From CAWKDG01 sp963848355 (GTDB lineage Bacteria; Actinomycetota; Acidimicrobiia; Acidimicrobiales; UBA8190), in assembly GCA_963848355.1 (NCBI GenBank), contig CAWKDG010000012.1, positions 930,001 to 994,000 of the forward strand: a stretch of 64,000 bases of DNA. The letters run 5' to 3'. Below are positions 36,601 to 46,387 of this stretch, in pieces (the first letter of the stretch is position 1; each line of letters begins with the position of its first letter). The translations under genes were made by a program, and so were the position numbers. The notes beneath the pieces are model-generated. The model was not told the DNA's origin. It worked only from the letters and a program-made list of their open reading frames with translations, and searched no databases.

Positions 36601-38817
36601 ATGACTACCGCCTTGAAGTGGGCGAGATCAGTACACAGGACCCTTCACGGAGCCGGCGGCGCCATGCAGGGTTCTTCCCGGCTCGGACGACATGCAGTGT
36701 TGGGATCGGTCGTCGTCGCGGCGTTCACTCTCGGTGTGAACGCCTCTTCGGCGTCGGCGGCCACGCCGTCATCCCAGAACTCCGGGCCCTCTTCGGCTCA
36801 ACCGGCCGCCAAGGTGAAGGCGCCGAAGGTTCCCAAGGCGTGCAACATCACCGGCGATGCGCGTGACGACGTGTTCACCGGAGCCGTCAACAACGGTTGG
36901 AACACTGCCGGCAACTGGAGCTTGAACCGCATTCCCGGTGCCGGTGACTTCGCCTGTATTCCCGCGACCTACGGGATGCCGGTCAGTCTCAACGCCAACG
37001 ATGCGATCACCAACTACCAGATCCTCGGCGTGAACGACGAATCCAGCGCCGGTCTGGCCGTCACCAACTGGGGCATCACATTGACCGGAACGGCGAAGCC
37101 GTCGGTTGTCAAGAACCTCGTGCTCAACGGCATCTCCGGATCTGGTCTGGGCGTGGGCACCGGTGTCGTGCTCGACCTGACGGGCTCCTCCACCATCGAC
37201 AGCGCGTCGACGTCGATCTCGGGGCCGGGCACCATCAACGACATCAAGGGTTCCACTGTCTCCACCGGACCGTATACGGGCGTCAGTGACGGACTTCAGT
37301 GGAACAACTACGGAACCGTGACCGGCGATGGTGTCGGCCTGTGTGACAGCCCGACAAACCCGGTCGTGATCACCAACGCCCCCAAGGCGAAGATGATTTT
37401 CAGTAGCGGCGGCGGCCTCAACGATACGGGTGGCTGCACCGGTAGCGTTCAGGGGATCGTCGTGAACGACGCGAAGGCCAGTATCACAGTCTCCAAAGCT
37501 TCGTTCTCCCTCTCTGCACCGTTCGACAACAAAGGCACGGTGACCGATGAGAAGAATCCGCTGACAGGGTCGACCGGCCTGACGATCTACTTCGGCAACA
37601 CCGGCGCCAACGGCAACGACACCGGGACCTACACGGCGACCTCGACCAAGACGTCGTTGGGCGAGATCAACTTCTCGGGTCCCCGAGACCTGACCTCGTC
37701 CCGTCTCGGCGGATCGGGGACCTTCGGATTCAACGCCGTCGACGCCGGAGTCGATCTCGCCGATCCGACGCTGGCCAGCGTCGTTCAAACCGGGACGACC
37801 AACGGTGGAATGGTCATCACCAAGAGCATCACCTTCGACTTCTCGGAAGGTGGCGAAAACATCCAAACGGACACCGGAAGTCCGACGTCGACGGTCATCG
37901 ACAACGGTGCCAGCGTCAACTTCTCCAACTGGAACGCCAATTTCGAGAATGGCCACAGCCTGGTCATCAATGCCGGCGGGACGCTGAATCTGGCCGGTGA
38001 ATCGCTCTGCCTGGGGCCGGCCTCGAGCCTGACCAACAGCGGGCACATCGTGATGAGCGGTTCAGCGAGTGGCATGGCCGACGGGTACTGCGGTGGTGCC
38101 GGTGGTTCAGTGGTCAACACCGCCTCAGGATCGCTGACGTCCTCGAGCTCCAACGGACAGATCACGCTGCCGTTCGAGAACGACGGATCCGTGGCGGTGA
38201 CGTCGGGAACCCTTCTGGTCGACGGCAACGCCGGCACGGCCGAAGCGGGATCCTGGAGCGTCACGCCGAGCGCAACACTGAACTTCAGCACTGGGACGTC
38301 GAACCTCTCCGGTACGGTCTCGGATCAAGGAACCGTGGAGATCGAGTGCTCCGCCACCGTGGATCTTGCTGGCCAGTCCTTCAACAACCTCAACATCGCA
38401 GGCCAGACCACCGGTGACTACTCGGTCACGGGCACTCTCGGCTTCTTCGGCTTCCCCTCGTGCAATCTGCCTCCCACCATGGACGTTCCCTCCGGGACGA
38501 TTGCGGCGGCTGGCGACTTCATCCCCCAGATGTACAACGGAACTCTTCTGGAGACGACAGTCAGCGGTCCGTCCAGTTTCGGTCAGCTGACCGTCGGCGG
38601 TACCGCACAGCTGGCGGGCGATCAACTCGAGGTCACCACGGCATCAGGGTTCACGCCGACGGTCGGCGAGAGCTTCCAGGTCCTGACGGCTGGTTCGACG
38701 TCGGGGAACTTCAGCCTGACCGGAAACACCTGCGCCGGGCCTGGCATCGGATACCAGTCCGTCCCCGACGCCACCGGTGTCAGCCTCAACGTCGTGGCCG
38801 ACGGGAGCTGCACCTGA
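36601..38817 (+). CDS. Large exported beta-rich protein of unknown function
   Basis: 738 residues. A signal peptide (about 1-54, ending SASAATPSS) is followed by a Pro/Lys-rich linker and a long Gly/Ser/Thr/Asn-rich region with beta-helix-like periodicity (LDLTGSSTIDSASTSISGPGTI, NNYGTVTGDG and DNKGTVTDE). A GWNTAGNWSLNRIPGAGD motif near residue 100 resembles repeats found in bacterial adhesins and autotransporter-like passengers. ATG 36601 has an excellent ribosome site (AAAGGAG, 10 nt), whereas ATG 36562 does not. A terminator follows 28 bp after the stop. No anchor motif seen. Confidence 0.82.
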   Translation: MTTALKWARSVHRTLHGAGGAMQGSSRLGRHAVLGSVVVAAFTLGVNASSASAATPSSQNSGPSSAQPAAKVKAPKVPKACNITGDARDDVFTGAVNNGWNTAGNWSLNRIPGAGDFACIPATYGMPVSLNANDAITNYQILGVNDESSAGLAVTNWGITLTGTAKPSVVKNLVLNGISGSGLGVGTGVVLDLTGSSTIDSASTSISGPGTINDIKGSTVSTGPYTGVSDGLQWNNYGTVTGDGVGLCDSPTNPVVITNAPKAKMIFSSGGGLNDTGGCTGSVQGIVVNDAKASITVSKASFSLSAPFDNKGTVTDEKNPLTGSTGLTIYFGNTGANGNDTGTYTATSTKTSLGEINFSGPRDLTSSRLGGSGTFGFNAVDAGVDLADPTLASVVQTGTTNGGMVITKSITFDFSEGGENIQTDTGSPTSTVIDNGASVNFSNWNANFENGHSLVINAGGTLNLAGESLCLGPASSLTNSGHIVMSGSASGMADGYCGGAGGSVVNTASGSLTSSSSNGQITLPFENDGSVAVTSGTLLVDGNAGTAEAGSWSVTPSATLNFSTGTSNLSGTVSDQGTVEIECSATVDLAGQSFNNLNIAGQTTGDYSVTGTLGFFGFPSCNLPPTMDVPSGTIAAAGDFIPQMYNGTLLETTVSGPSSFGQLTVGGTAQLAGDQLEVTTASGFTPTVGESFQVLTAGSTSGNFSLTGNTCAGPGIGYQSVPDATGVSLNVVADGSCT

Positions 38818-38844
38818 ACATTCAAGCTCGACACGGACACACGC

Positions 38845-38878
38845 AGAAGGGGCGGGTTCTTCGGAGCCCGCCCCTTCT
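38845..38878 (+). terminator. Intrinsic-type terminator hairpin
   Basis: Perfect 12-bp stem (38845-38856 with 38867-38878), 10-nt loop, just after the exported-protein gene and before the SARP gene. No long T run follows. Confidence 0.75.
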
Positions 38879-38947
38879 CGTGCCCATTTGGCTGCTCAAG
38901 GGTATAGTCACCGCACTACAGACGGAGCCACGGGGACGAGGGGAACG

Positions 38948-41900
38948 GTGGAGTTCAAGGTTCTCGGTCCGCTCGTTGTCCGCAACGAAGCGGGCGAGGT
39001 GAAGGTGGCGGGCTCCCGGCGCAGAGGTCTCTTGGTGCGACTGTTGGTCGTCCCCAACCAACTCGTCTCGGCTGCCCGCCTGGCCGAGGACCTCTGGGAG
39101 GGTGCACCGCCGCCCAGCTGGCGGGCGGCCCTCCAGAGCCACGTCTATCTCCTCCGTCGGGAGCTGGGCCCGGATCGGATCGAAAGTCGCGACGGTGGCT
39201 ACTTGATCAATGCCGCCGATGACGAGGTCGACAGCCGTCTCTTCGAGCTCGAAAGTGGTCAGGGTCGCGACGCCCTCGTCGCCGGCCAACCCGACGAGGC
39301 AGCCGAGCTCCTGCGCCGGGCGCTCGACCGCTGGAACGGCTCGGCTCTTGTGGACGTGGCCGACGCCGCCTGGGCGCTCTCCGAGGCCTCTCGGCTGGAG
39401 GAGCTCCGCCTGAGCACCCTCGAGCTGTGGTTCGATGCCCGCCTGGCGCTGGGCGACCACAGTGAGCTGGTGGCGGCGACTCAGGCGGCGGTCACCGAGC
39501 ACCAGCTCCGCGAGCGGTTGTGGGGTCAACTCATCCTGGCGTTGTACCGCTCGGGTCGTCAGGCCGATGCACTGCGCGCCTATCAGCGGCTCCGGACAAC
39601 TCTCGGAGAAGAGTTGGGCATCGAGCCGTCGGCTGAGTTGGTCGCCCTCGAACAGGCCGTCATCCTGCAACGACCCGAGCTGGACTGGATCGACAACAGG
39701 CCGACGTCGGTTCGCTCTCCCTCTCCGGCTGAGAGAGATCATCGGATACCGGTCCCGGCGCGGCTGATGACGACGTCGGAGCTCGGATTCGTGGGGAGGG
39801 CCGTCGAGCTCGCTCGCATCGAGGACGCCTACAAGAGCGCGGTGGCCACCGAACAGGTTCACGTCGTCCTCATCGCCGGCGAGGCGGGGATCGGCAAGAC
39901 GTCGCTGGCGGCCGAGATGGCGAGGAAGGTGGCGGCCGGCGGGGCCACGGTTCTCTACGGTCGATGCGACGACGGACTCGGTGTCCCCTATCAACCCTGG
40001 ACCGAGGCGCTGCGGCATCTTCTCGCTCACGTCCCTCCGGACATGGTGACGGAGCAGGCAGCTGCGAGGTGGGGCGAACTGGTGGCGCTGGTCCCCGAGT
40101 TGGCCAGTCGGGTCGACGCTGGGCACGAACCACGGTCGCTCGATCCCGAGACCGCCCGCTACATGCTGTTCGGAGCCGTTTCCAGCGTTCTTCAGAATGT
40201 TTCGGCAACAACACCGGTGGTGATCGTCCTGGACGATCTCCAATGGGCCGACAAACCGACGTTGCTCCTGCTCCGTCATCTCGTGGCCGCGTCGGGTTCC
40301 GAACGCGTGCTCGTGATCGCCACCTTCCGACCGGCGGACGTTGTGCTGGGGCATCCCTTGAGCGAGCTTCTCGCCCTCCTGCACCGGGAGAGGAATACGG
40401 ACAGGATCGAACTGAACGGGCTGGACGACTCCGAGGTCGTCCACCTCATCGAGGCAGCGGCAGGTCATTCCCTCGACGCACAGGAGGTCGGCTTCGCTCA
40501 CGCGCTGTACCGGGAAACCGATGGCAATCCGTTCTTCACCGCCGAGATCCTCCGGCACCTCATCGAGACAGGCACCATCTCGCAAGATGCCAACGGCCGG
40601 TGGGAGGCGGACATCGAGTTTCGCGATCACGTGCTGCCCTCCAGCGCCAGAGAGGTCATCGGTCAGCGCGTCGCCCGTCTGGGGGAACAGACCGAACGCG
40701 TCCTGCGGACTGCCGCCGTCATCGGAAGGGAATTCGATCTGGCCGATCTCCGGTCGGTGACGGAGCTGGACGACGAGATGCTCCTCGACATCATCGACTC
40801 CGCCACCAAAGCGGCACTGGTGAACGAGATCCCTGACTCGCCCGACCGCTTTACCTTCACGCACGCCCTGATCGAGCACACCCTCTATCAGGATCTGAGT
40901 TCGAGTCGTCGAGCGCGACTGCACCGGAGAGTGGCTGAGGAGATCGAGGACGCGTGCCACGGTGAACCGGGAGAACGGGTGAGCGAGCTCGCTCATCACT
41001 GGGCACGGGCGCTGGCGCCGAGAGAGCCGGCCAAGGCCGTCGAGTACGCCATGCGCGCCGGCGAGCGGGCCCTTTCGGCACTGGCGCCGGACGAGGCGAT
41101 GCGCTGGTATCGACAAGCGCTCGAGCTCCTCGAACCCGGACAGGACCTGCGCACCCACTGCACCCTGATGGTGTGCCTGGGCGACGCGCAACGCCAGGCC
41201 GGGGATGCCTCCTACAGAGAGACCCTGCTCGACGCCGCCCGTCGTGCTCAGGAACAAGGGGCGAGCGATCTGTTGATTCGGGCGGCGTTGGCCAACAGCC
41301 GCGGCTTCTTCAGTGCCGTTGGGGGAACCGATCGCGAACGCATCGCCACCCTCGAGGCCGCATTGACGGCCGCCGGTGAGAATCCGACGCCTGACCGGGC
41401 CCGGCTCCTCGCCCTGCTGGCGCAGGAGCTCGTCCCCACCGGTGATCTCGAACGCCGACGATCGTTGAGCGACGAAGCCATGGCGATCGCACGGAACGGG
41501 GACGATGATGCCGTGCTGCTCGACACGCTGAATCTCCGCTTCAACGTCGCCCTGGGCGTCGACACGCTCTCTGAGCGCCGAAGTATCTCGGCACAAGCCC
41601 TCCAACTGGCCGAACGGATCGGAAACCCGGTGGCGACATTTTTTGCCGAGGTGTTCGGCGCCTTCGGAGCGCTCGACGCTGGAGACCGTGAATCGTGGGA
41701 CCGGGCGGTGAGCCACAGCATCGACCTCGCGGACGAGATCGGGCAGCCCGCCCTCAAGTGGGTGGCTACCTGGGAGAAGGCAATGCGGAGTTGGCTCGAC
41801 GGTGACCTCGACGGCTGCGAGGGTCACGTCATGGATGCCTTCTCGATCGGCTTCGAGTCTGGCCAGCCCGACGCCACCGTGGTGGCGGGGGCACTCCTCA

Positions 41901-42529
41901 TATTCCTACGTTGGCCCCAAGGCCGAACTGACGAGATTGCGCCGACGCTGGCCCAGTTCGTGGCCGATGGGGTTGAACTGCCAGGTTTCCGGGCAGGACT
42001 CGCCATCGCACACTGCGAGGGCGGGCGTTTCGAAGAAGCGCGGTTCGTCCTCGATCAAGAGGTTGCATCGGAGTTCGCCAGTTGTAAGGACGATCCCTAC
42101 CCCCTCAACACTCTCGTGGCGTGGAGTCACGCCGTTAGCGACCTCGACAATGTGCGCGCCGCCGAGTTGTTGCTGCCCAGCCTCCTCGGACACGACGACG
42201 AGATCGGTGGAGCAGGCGTCGTGACGGCCGGTGCGGCCGCGACGGCCATCGGTCAGCTCCAAGCAGTCCTCGGAGACATGTCTGCCGCCGAGGCGGCGTT
42301 CTCCCAGGGAGTCGTCGTCTGCGAGCGACTGGGATCCCCCTGGCTGCTGGCTCAGAACCGATGTGCGTGGGCGCGGTGCCTCCTGCAATCCGGCGAATCA
42401 TCCGATCGAGTGAGGGCTGTTGCGAATATCGACGCGGCCCTGGATCTGGCCCGGCGATACGGCCTTGGCTCGATCGAGAGGCGGGCAGAGAGACTTCTGG
42501 CGTCAGCTGAGACCGAACTTCCAAACTAA
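38948..42529 (+). CDS. SARP/AfsR-type regulator with AAA ATPase and TPR-like region
   Basis: 1193 residues. A winged-helix OmpR-type DNA-binding domain (about 1-95, VEFKVLGPLVVRN), BTAD (about 96-245, the ELGIEPSAEL signature near its end) and an AAA_16/STAND ATPase (from about 275: FVGRAVELARIE, Walker A GEAGIGKTS, Walker B VIVLDDLQWAD) are followed by a helical TPR-like C-terminal half. GTG 38948 is used: it has GAGGGG upstream and matches the family start; the longer frame runs back through the terminator. Such regulators usually control secondary metabolism or development. No biosynthetic cluster is adjacent, though an NRPS cluster lies 12 kb downstream. A TATAGT box at about 38906 may be the promoter. 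Confidence 0.92.
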   Translation: MEFKVLGPLVVRNEAGEVKVAGSRRRGLLVRLLVVPNQLVSAARLAEDLWEGAPPPSWRAALQSHVYLLRRELGPDRIESRDGGYLINAADDEVDSRLFELESGQGRDALVAGQPDEAAELLRRALDRWNGSALVDVADAAWALSEASRLEELRLSTLELWFDARLALGDHSELVAATQAAVTEHQLRERLWGQLILALYRSGRQADALRAYQRLRTTLGEELGIEPSAELVALEQAVILQRPELDWIDNRPTSVRSPSPAERDHRIPVPARLMTTSELGFVGRAVELARIEDAYKSAVATEQVHVVLIAGEAGIGKTSLAAEMARKVAAGGATVLYGRCDDGLGVPYQPWTEALRHLLAHVPPDMVTEQAAARWGELVALVPELASRVDAGHEPRSLDPETARYMLFGAVSSVLQNVSATTPVVIVLDDLQWADKPTLLLLRHLVAASGSERVLVIATFRPADVVLGHPLSELLALLHRERNTDRIELNGLDDSEVVHLIEAAAGHSLDAQEVGFAHALYRETDGNPFFTAEILRHLIETGTISQDANGRWEADIEFRDHVLPSSAREVIGQRVARLGEQTERVLRTAAVIGREFDLADLRSVTELDDEMLLDIIDSATKAALVNEIPDSPDRFTFTHALIEHTLYQDLSSSRRARLHRRVAEEIEDACHGEPGERVSELAHHWARALAPREPAKAVEYAMRAGERALSALAPDEAMRWYRQALELLEPGQDLRTHCTLMVCLGDAQRQAGDASYRETLLDAARRAQEQGASDLLIRAALANSRGFFSAVGGTDRERIATLEAALTAAGENPTPDRARLLALLAQELVPTGDLERRRSLSDEAMAIARNGDDDAVLLDTLNLRFNVALGVDTLSERRSISAQALQLAERIGNPVATFFAEVFGAFGALDAGDRESWDRAVSHSIDLADEIGQPALKWVATWEKAMRSWLDGDLDGCEGHVMDAFSIGFESGQPDATVVAGALLIFLRWPQGRTDEIAPTLAQFVADGVELPGFRAGLAIAHCEGGRFEEARFVLDQEVASEFASCKDDPYPLNTLVAWSHAVSDLDNVRAAELLLPSLLGHDDEIGGAGVVTAGAAATAIGQLQAVLGDMSAAEAAFSQGVVVCERLGSPWLLAQNRCAWARCLLQSGESSDRVRAVANIDAALDLARRYGLGSIERRAERLLASAETELPN

Positions 42530-42771
42530 CGGGCGAGAGGGCGCCCGGCCATCGTCGACGAGCGGATCGAAGCGATCGGGAGTGAGGCGGAAGCCCTCTT
42601 CAAGGAGCCGAACGACAATCACTACCTGGTGGATGCCTCCACCGATCGGGCCCAGCCGTTCAGCTTCTTCCCCGGAGACGGGCAGCAGGACGGGAATGTC
42701 GACATCAACTTTTCGGTGGCGATCCAACCTCGGGGGTGACGCTCATACGTCTCGCGAACGAACGGCGTTGG
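42530..42771 (+). other. Coding-like tail without a start after the SARP stop
   Basis: After the TAA at 42527-42529 the same frame stays open to a TGA at 42737-42739 with GC-rich third positions. It reads ERIEAIGSEAEALFKEPND and then NHYLVDASTDRAQPFSFFP, with no start codon near its beginning. It may be a remnant of a lost gene or of an earlier, longer SARP. Nothing else is seen in this gap. Confidence 0.3.
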
Positions 42772-43587
42772 TCATCGAGTGACTCCCGCCGGGACGGCGC
42801 ATGCGAAGGGGAAGGCGTCCGTCCATCGCCAGGTTCCGTCGGAACCGATGACGAGCGCCTCGTAACCGTCGAGGGACTCGAACCAGTCCAGACCCTCGTC
42901 GCCGGCAACCACCAGAGCCGTGGCCAGTGCGTCGGCGACCCCGAGGTCGGGGCCGCTGACGCTGGCCGAATCGGCGCGCGCCGTCGCCCGGCCCGTCCGG
43001 GGATCGATCAGATGATTGCCGCGCTCGTAACAGCCCGACGTCGCGATCGTCCCGGTGAGCTCGACGACGCACGCCAGCTCCCGCGGCGCGGAGGGGTTGA
43101 CGATACCGATCCTGAAGGGCGAAGTCGCGTCCGGACCACCGAAGCCGGCGATGTCGCCGGCGGCATTCACCATCGCCCCTGACATTCCGCTCGAGACGAG
43201 GTCGGCGAGGGCGCGCTGGGCGGCCCACCCCTTCACGTATCCGGTGGGATCCACCCCTCCCGGCATCGCCCACGGGTCGAACCATCCGCGCGAGAGCTCT
43301 CGGGCGACAGCACACCGTTCGAGGACGTCGGCGACCTCCGGGGGCGCCTCCTCGCATCGAATCTCGCCCCGGCGCAGGCGGCTCATGGGGCTGTCGACCT
43401 TCCATGTACTGAAAACGGCGTCGGCGCGTCGAAGGGTGGCACGCGCCCGAGCCAGGCCCAGGGAGACCTCAGGGGGGCTGGTGTGATCGGCCGGGAAGAT
43501 GTCGATGGTCACCGCCGTGCCCATGACGTGCTCGAGATGGTGAATCGCCTGGGGACGCCCCGAAGACGTCATTCGATCGTCCGTCAC
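42772..43587 (-). CDS. apbE: ApbE-type FAD:protein FMN transferase
   Basis: 271 residues. Transfers FMN covalently to Ser/Thr of FMN-binding-domain proteins outside the membrane, using FAD. Visible motifs: HVMGTAVTID near the N-terminus, DPTGYVKGWAAQ, VNAAGDIAG (the usual GGD reads AGD), TSGCYERGNHLIDPRTGR and the metal-site VADALATA. No signal peptide is apparent, so export is uncertain. The GTG at 43587 overlaps the stop of the FMN-binding gene (GTGA), pointing to coupled translation; ATG 43572 is an alternative. The adjacent FMN-binding protein is the obvious substrate. Confidence 0.9.
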   Translation of the reverse strand: MTDDRMTSSGRPQAIHHLEHVMGTAVTIDIFPADHTSPPEVSLGLARARATLRRADAVFSTWKVDSPMSRLRRGEIRCEEAPPEVADVLERCAVARELSRGWFDPWAMPGGVDPTGYVKGWAAQRALADLVSSGMSGAMVNAAGDIAGFGGPDATSPFRIGIVNPSAPRELACVVELTGTIATSGCYERGNHLIDPRTGRATARADSASVSGPDLGVADALATALVVAGDEGLDWFESLDGYEALVIGSDGTWRWTDAFPFACAVPAGVTR

Positions 43588-44076
43588 GACAGGCCGAGCT
43601 TGCGCAGGGCCGCTTGGAGTGACTGCTCGAACCCTGCGCTCGTATAACTGGCACCGGACACACCTTGGATATTTGCGCTCTGTGCCTGTATCGCCTCCTG
43701 CTCGAGAATCGGAATCGACTGCTGGTCGATGGACTGTGACCGAGAGTTCCCACCGTCGTCGAGTGAGGCGATCCCCACGTTGGTGATCCGCTTGCCACTG
43801 GCCGTGACTGACACGGCCAGTACGCCGTAGTTGTAATTGACCTGCGGACCGGTCGCGCTCCGTGTCGGCGGCGGGAACCGTCGTGGGTGTCGTGGTGGTG
43901 TGAGCCGTGGATGGCGCGCTCGAAGCAGGCGGCGCGGTCGTGGTCGTCGGATGACTTGTCGTGGCGGAGGCACTCGGCAATCCGTTGAGCGTGAGTCGCC
44001 CTGCCTTCGTATGAAAGCTCAGGATCCCGACGAGCCCGGCCGCCGTGGCCACGATGACGATGGGCGCCCGTTTCAC
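43584..44076 (-). pseudogene. FMN-binding-domain protein with a frameshift
   Basis: The N-terminal frame (44076-43858) encodes a membrane-anchored start (KRAPIVIVATAAGLVGILSF) and a Thr/Pro/Ala linker. The C-terminal frame (43856-43584) encodes the FMN-binding domain (NYNYGVLAVSVTASG, LDDGGNSRSQSIDQQSIPIL and GVSGASYTSAGF). One extra base near 43857 separates them; corrected, the protein has about 163 residues. SGASYTS is the ApbE flavinylation motif, and its Thr is the expected FMN attachment site. It lies between apbE and the flavocytochrome gene on the same strand. Confidence 0.85.
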
Positions 44077-44117
44077 GGGCGAGCCCTGGATGAGACGACC
44101 ATGAATATGACACTCCT

Positions 44118-45509
44118 TCAGAACGTGAATGCTTCGTGGTGGATCTTCTGGCGACGTACTCCGAGCTTTCGCAGCGCGGCGACAACCCTCTTGCTGAAGC
44201 CTTCCGGGCCACAGACGTAGACGTCGCATCGCCTGAGGTCAGGTACGAGCTGGCCGAGTGCGCGGGCGTCGAAGGGGATCTCACGGCGCGAACCGATGAG
44301 CTCGTGAAACTGCCCGCCCCGCTGCGCCACGTAGTGCGCAACCTCGTCGCGGTGGACGATCTCTTGCCGCGTCGACCCCCGCACGATGACGGTGACAGCT
44401 ACCCATGGCGGGAGGTCCTCGAGCAGCGCCCGCAGGGGAGTGATGCCGACCCCGGCACCGATCAGGACGACCCGGTCGGATGTCCGGGCATGATGGGTGA
44501 AGGCGCCGTACGGCCCTTCGATACCGACCCGCGTGCCCGGTTTGAGGTGGGCGACGGCGCGACTCTGATCGCCGAGCCCCTTGACGGTGACCCGGATGTA
44601 GGGCGGTCGAGGGAGCGCGGAGAGCGAATAGGGGTGGGCGTGCCACCACAACTCCTTCGTGAAGAAGCGCCACTGGAAGAACTGACCACCCGAGACGGCC
44701 AGCCGGTCCAGTCGTCGGCCCGAGCAGATAACCGAGAACACGCCGGGTGCCTCCTCGTGCACGGTGACGACCCGGAGCTGGTGTCTGAGGCTCCGCCCGA
44801 TCGGCTGGAGGACCCGGAACACGATGACCATCCCGGCCGTCGATACCCAGACGGCGATCCAGACCGCTCGGGTGAGGGGATGGCCGACGAACGAACCACC
44901 GGTGACGATCTGGTGGGCGAAGGCGAGCGCCAGCGCCAGGTACATGTAGAGGTGCACGACCCACCAGGTCTCGTACTTGAGGCGTCGCCGGGCGATCCTG
45001 ATCGAGGTCACCCCGGCCATGATGAGGAGACAGAAGCCGACGGCGGCGGCGAGGACGTCGGGATACGAGGTGAGAAAGACCCACAACTGGCGCAGCGCCC
45101 CCACCTTGGCCAGCTGGGCATAACCGAGGGTTATGAGCACGACGTGGGCGGTGATGAGCCACAGCACCCAGGGTCCGATCCGCCGGTGCCACCGGACGAG
45201 CCGGTCTTGGCCCACGGCCCGCTCGAGCCAGGGCAGCCGGGCGATCAGGACAACCATGACCAACAGGAGATAGGCGCCGGTGAACCCGGCAAAGCGGCCC
45301 CCGGCGATGAGCCAACCACCGGGAGCGGCGAGCGAACCGCGGGTCTCACCGGTGATGACCAGAGCAATTGTGACGCCCAGGCCGAGACCGAACAGTGCGG
45401 CGAAGACGTCGGCCACCCAGGGCAGCGGAGCATGGCCGGGCCGAGCCACGGGCGCCCGGACAGCGGCGACGTGCCCATCTGCCGGGGTTATCTTCGTCGC
45501 CGGCGACAT
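44118..45509 (-). CDS. Ferric-reductase-like transmembrane flavocytochrome
   Basis: 463 residues. Six or so membrane helices (about 30-225) carry paired His consistent with b-type haem ligation (WHRRIGPWVLWLITAH and WWVVHLYMYLALALAFAH). A cytosolic ferredoxin-reductase-like part follows: an FAD-binding region with HAHPYSLSALP (about 290-300), then NAD(P)-binding motifs VVLIGAGVGITPLRA and DVYVCGPEGFSKRV. It would move electrons from NAD(P)H across the membrane, with the neighbouring flavinylated protein as likely acceptor. ATG 45509 is chosen; ATG 45581 and GTG/ATG 45623 are longer in-frame options without better ribosome sites. Confidence 0.88.
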   Translation of the reverse strand: MSPATKITPADGHVAAVRAPVARPGHAPLPWVADVFAALFGLGLGVTIALVITGETRGSLAAPGGWLIAGGRFAGFTGAYLLLVMVVLIARLPWLERAVGQDRLVRWHRRIGPWVLWLITAHVVLITLGYAQLAKVGALRQLWVFLTSYPDVLAAAVGFCLLIMAGVTSIRIARRRLKYETWWVVHLYMYLALALAFAHQIVTGGSFVGHPLTRAVWIAVWVSTAGMVIVFRVLQPIGRSLRHQLRVVTVHEEAPGVFSVICSGRRLDRLAVSGGQFFQWRFFTKELWWHAHPYSLSALPRPPYIRVTVKGLGDQSRAVAHLKPGTRVGIEGPYGAFTHHARTSDRVVLIGAGVGITPLRALLEDLPPWVAVTVIVRGSTRQEIVHRDEVAHYVAQRGGQFHELIGSRREIPFDARALGQLVPDLRRCDVYVCGPEGFSKRVVAALRKLGVRRQKIHHEAFTF

Positions 45510-45667
45510 CGAATCATTCTCACGGAGCACTTTGAGCGACGTCTGTGCATGACCTGTGCGCTCGCTGTGAAGTCGTGCCATCCCGTAACGGCTGGGCACC
45601 GGTTGGATCGAGGTGGACGACATCCATGCTTGGCCGGTTGGCCCTGCATACCCCCCAGCGCCGGGGA

Positions 45668-46387
45668 CTACTGACTTTGACTTCGAAGAAGTTGATTTCG
45701 GTCCAGCGCGACAACATAACGACGAAGCAACTGGATCGTCTTGGGACTCTCGTCGAGATGAGTGAAGGCAACGCTGAATTCGACTCCCTGATCACCTCGT
45801 CGTACCCATACGACGGAACCCGTCAGAGTGACGGGCCGGCCAGCGCCGATCGCAAGAGAGACAATCACCGACGATGCTCGCGATGGCGCCCAAAAACGGT
45901 CACCAGCCCATCGACACCTCACACCGCTCTCACTGATATCGAGTGTCTCGACTCTTAGCTTTCTCCCTCCGGAGACGACATCCACGCGACCTCGCATGGG
46001 CACACGAACATGACGGCGTCGATTGATGGCTTCGACCGATTCGTCCTCCTCGACAGGATCGCTCTGTGCGACCGCTTCCGCCCTTTCATCTTGTCCGACA
46101 TCGACCCGCCAGGCAGCGACACCGCTATCCACGAGGCTGTGGAAGATTCCCGGAAGGCTGTGCATTCTGCTTTTCGACTGCCATTGCATCAGGATGGCTT
46201 CGCCCTTGGCGACCACCGTTACCTCACCGTCGAGCAGCGGTGCGGCAAGGAGCAAACCTGGCCGAGGTTGGGCGAGGTGCTCAAGCACGGAGGTCCGAAC
46301 CGCCCCGGACTTCGAGTTGGGGAAAGTCAGAATGATCTGCTCCCCGCGTGCGGGTAAATCGACACCGGTGATCCGAGTGTGGGACAT
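45668..46387 (-). CDS. PilZ-domain cyclic di-GMP receptor (YcgR-like)
   Basis: 239 residues. The N-terminal domain (about 1-110) is YcgR-N-like, with beta strands and a GEAILMQWQSKSRMHSLPG segment. The C-terminal PilZ domain (about 122-225) has the full ligand signature: R124-RHV-R128 (RxxxR) and D150-I-S-E-S-G155 (DxSxxG). It should bind cyclic di-GMP. ATG 46387 is preferred over the longer in-frame start at 46498. The output (motility, polysaccharide) is unknown; no flagellar genes are in the window. Confidence 0.85.
   Translation of the reverse strand: MSHTRITGVDLPARGEQIILTFPNSKSGAVRTSVLEHLAQPRPGLLLAAPLLDGEVTVVAKGEAILMQWQSKSRMHSLPGIFHSLVDSGVAAWRVDVGQDERAEAVAQSDPVEEDESVEAINRRRHVRVPMRGRVDVVSGGRKLRVETLDISESGVRCRWAGDRFWAPSRASSVIVSLAIGAGRPVTLTGSVVWVRRGDQGVEFSVAFTHLDESPKTIQLLRRYVVALDRNQLLRSQSQ

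Noticed and set aside
38822..41827. 1001-codon minus-strand frame opposite the SARP gene
   Set aside because: Shadow caused by high GC third positions; translation has no domain signatures and the plus strand has a complete regulator.
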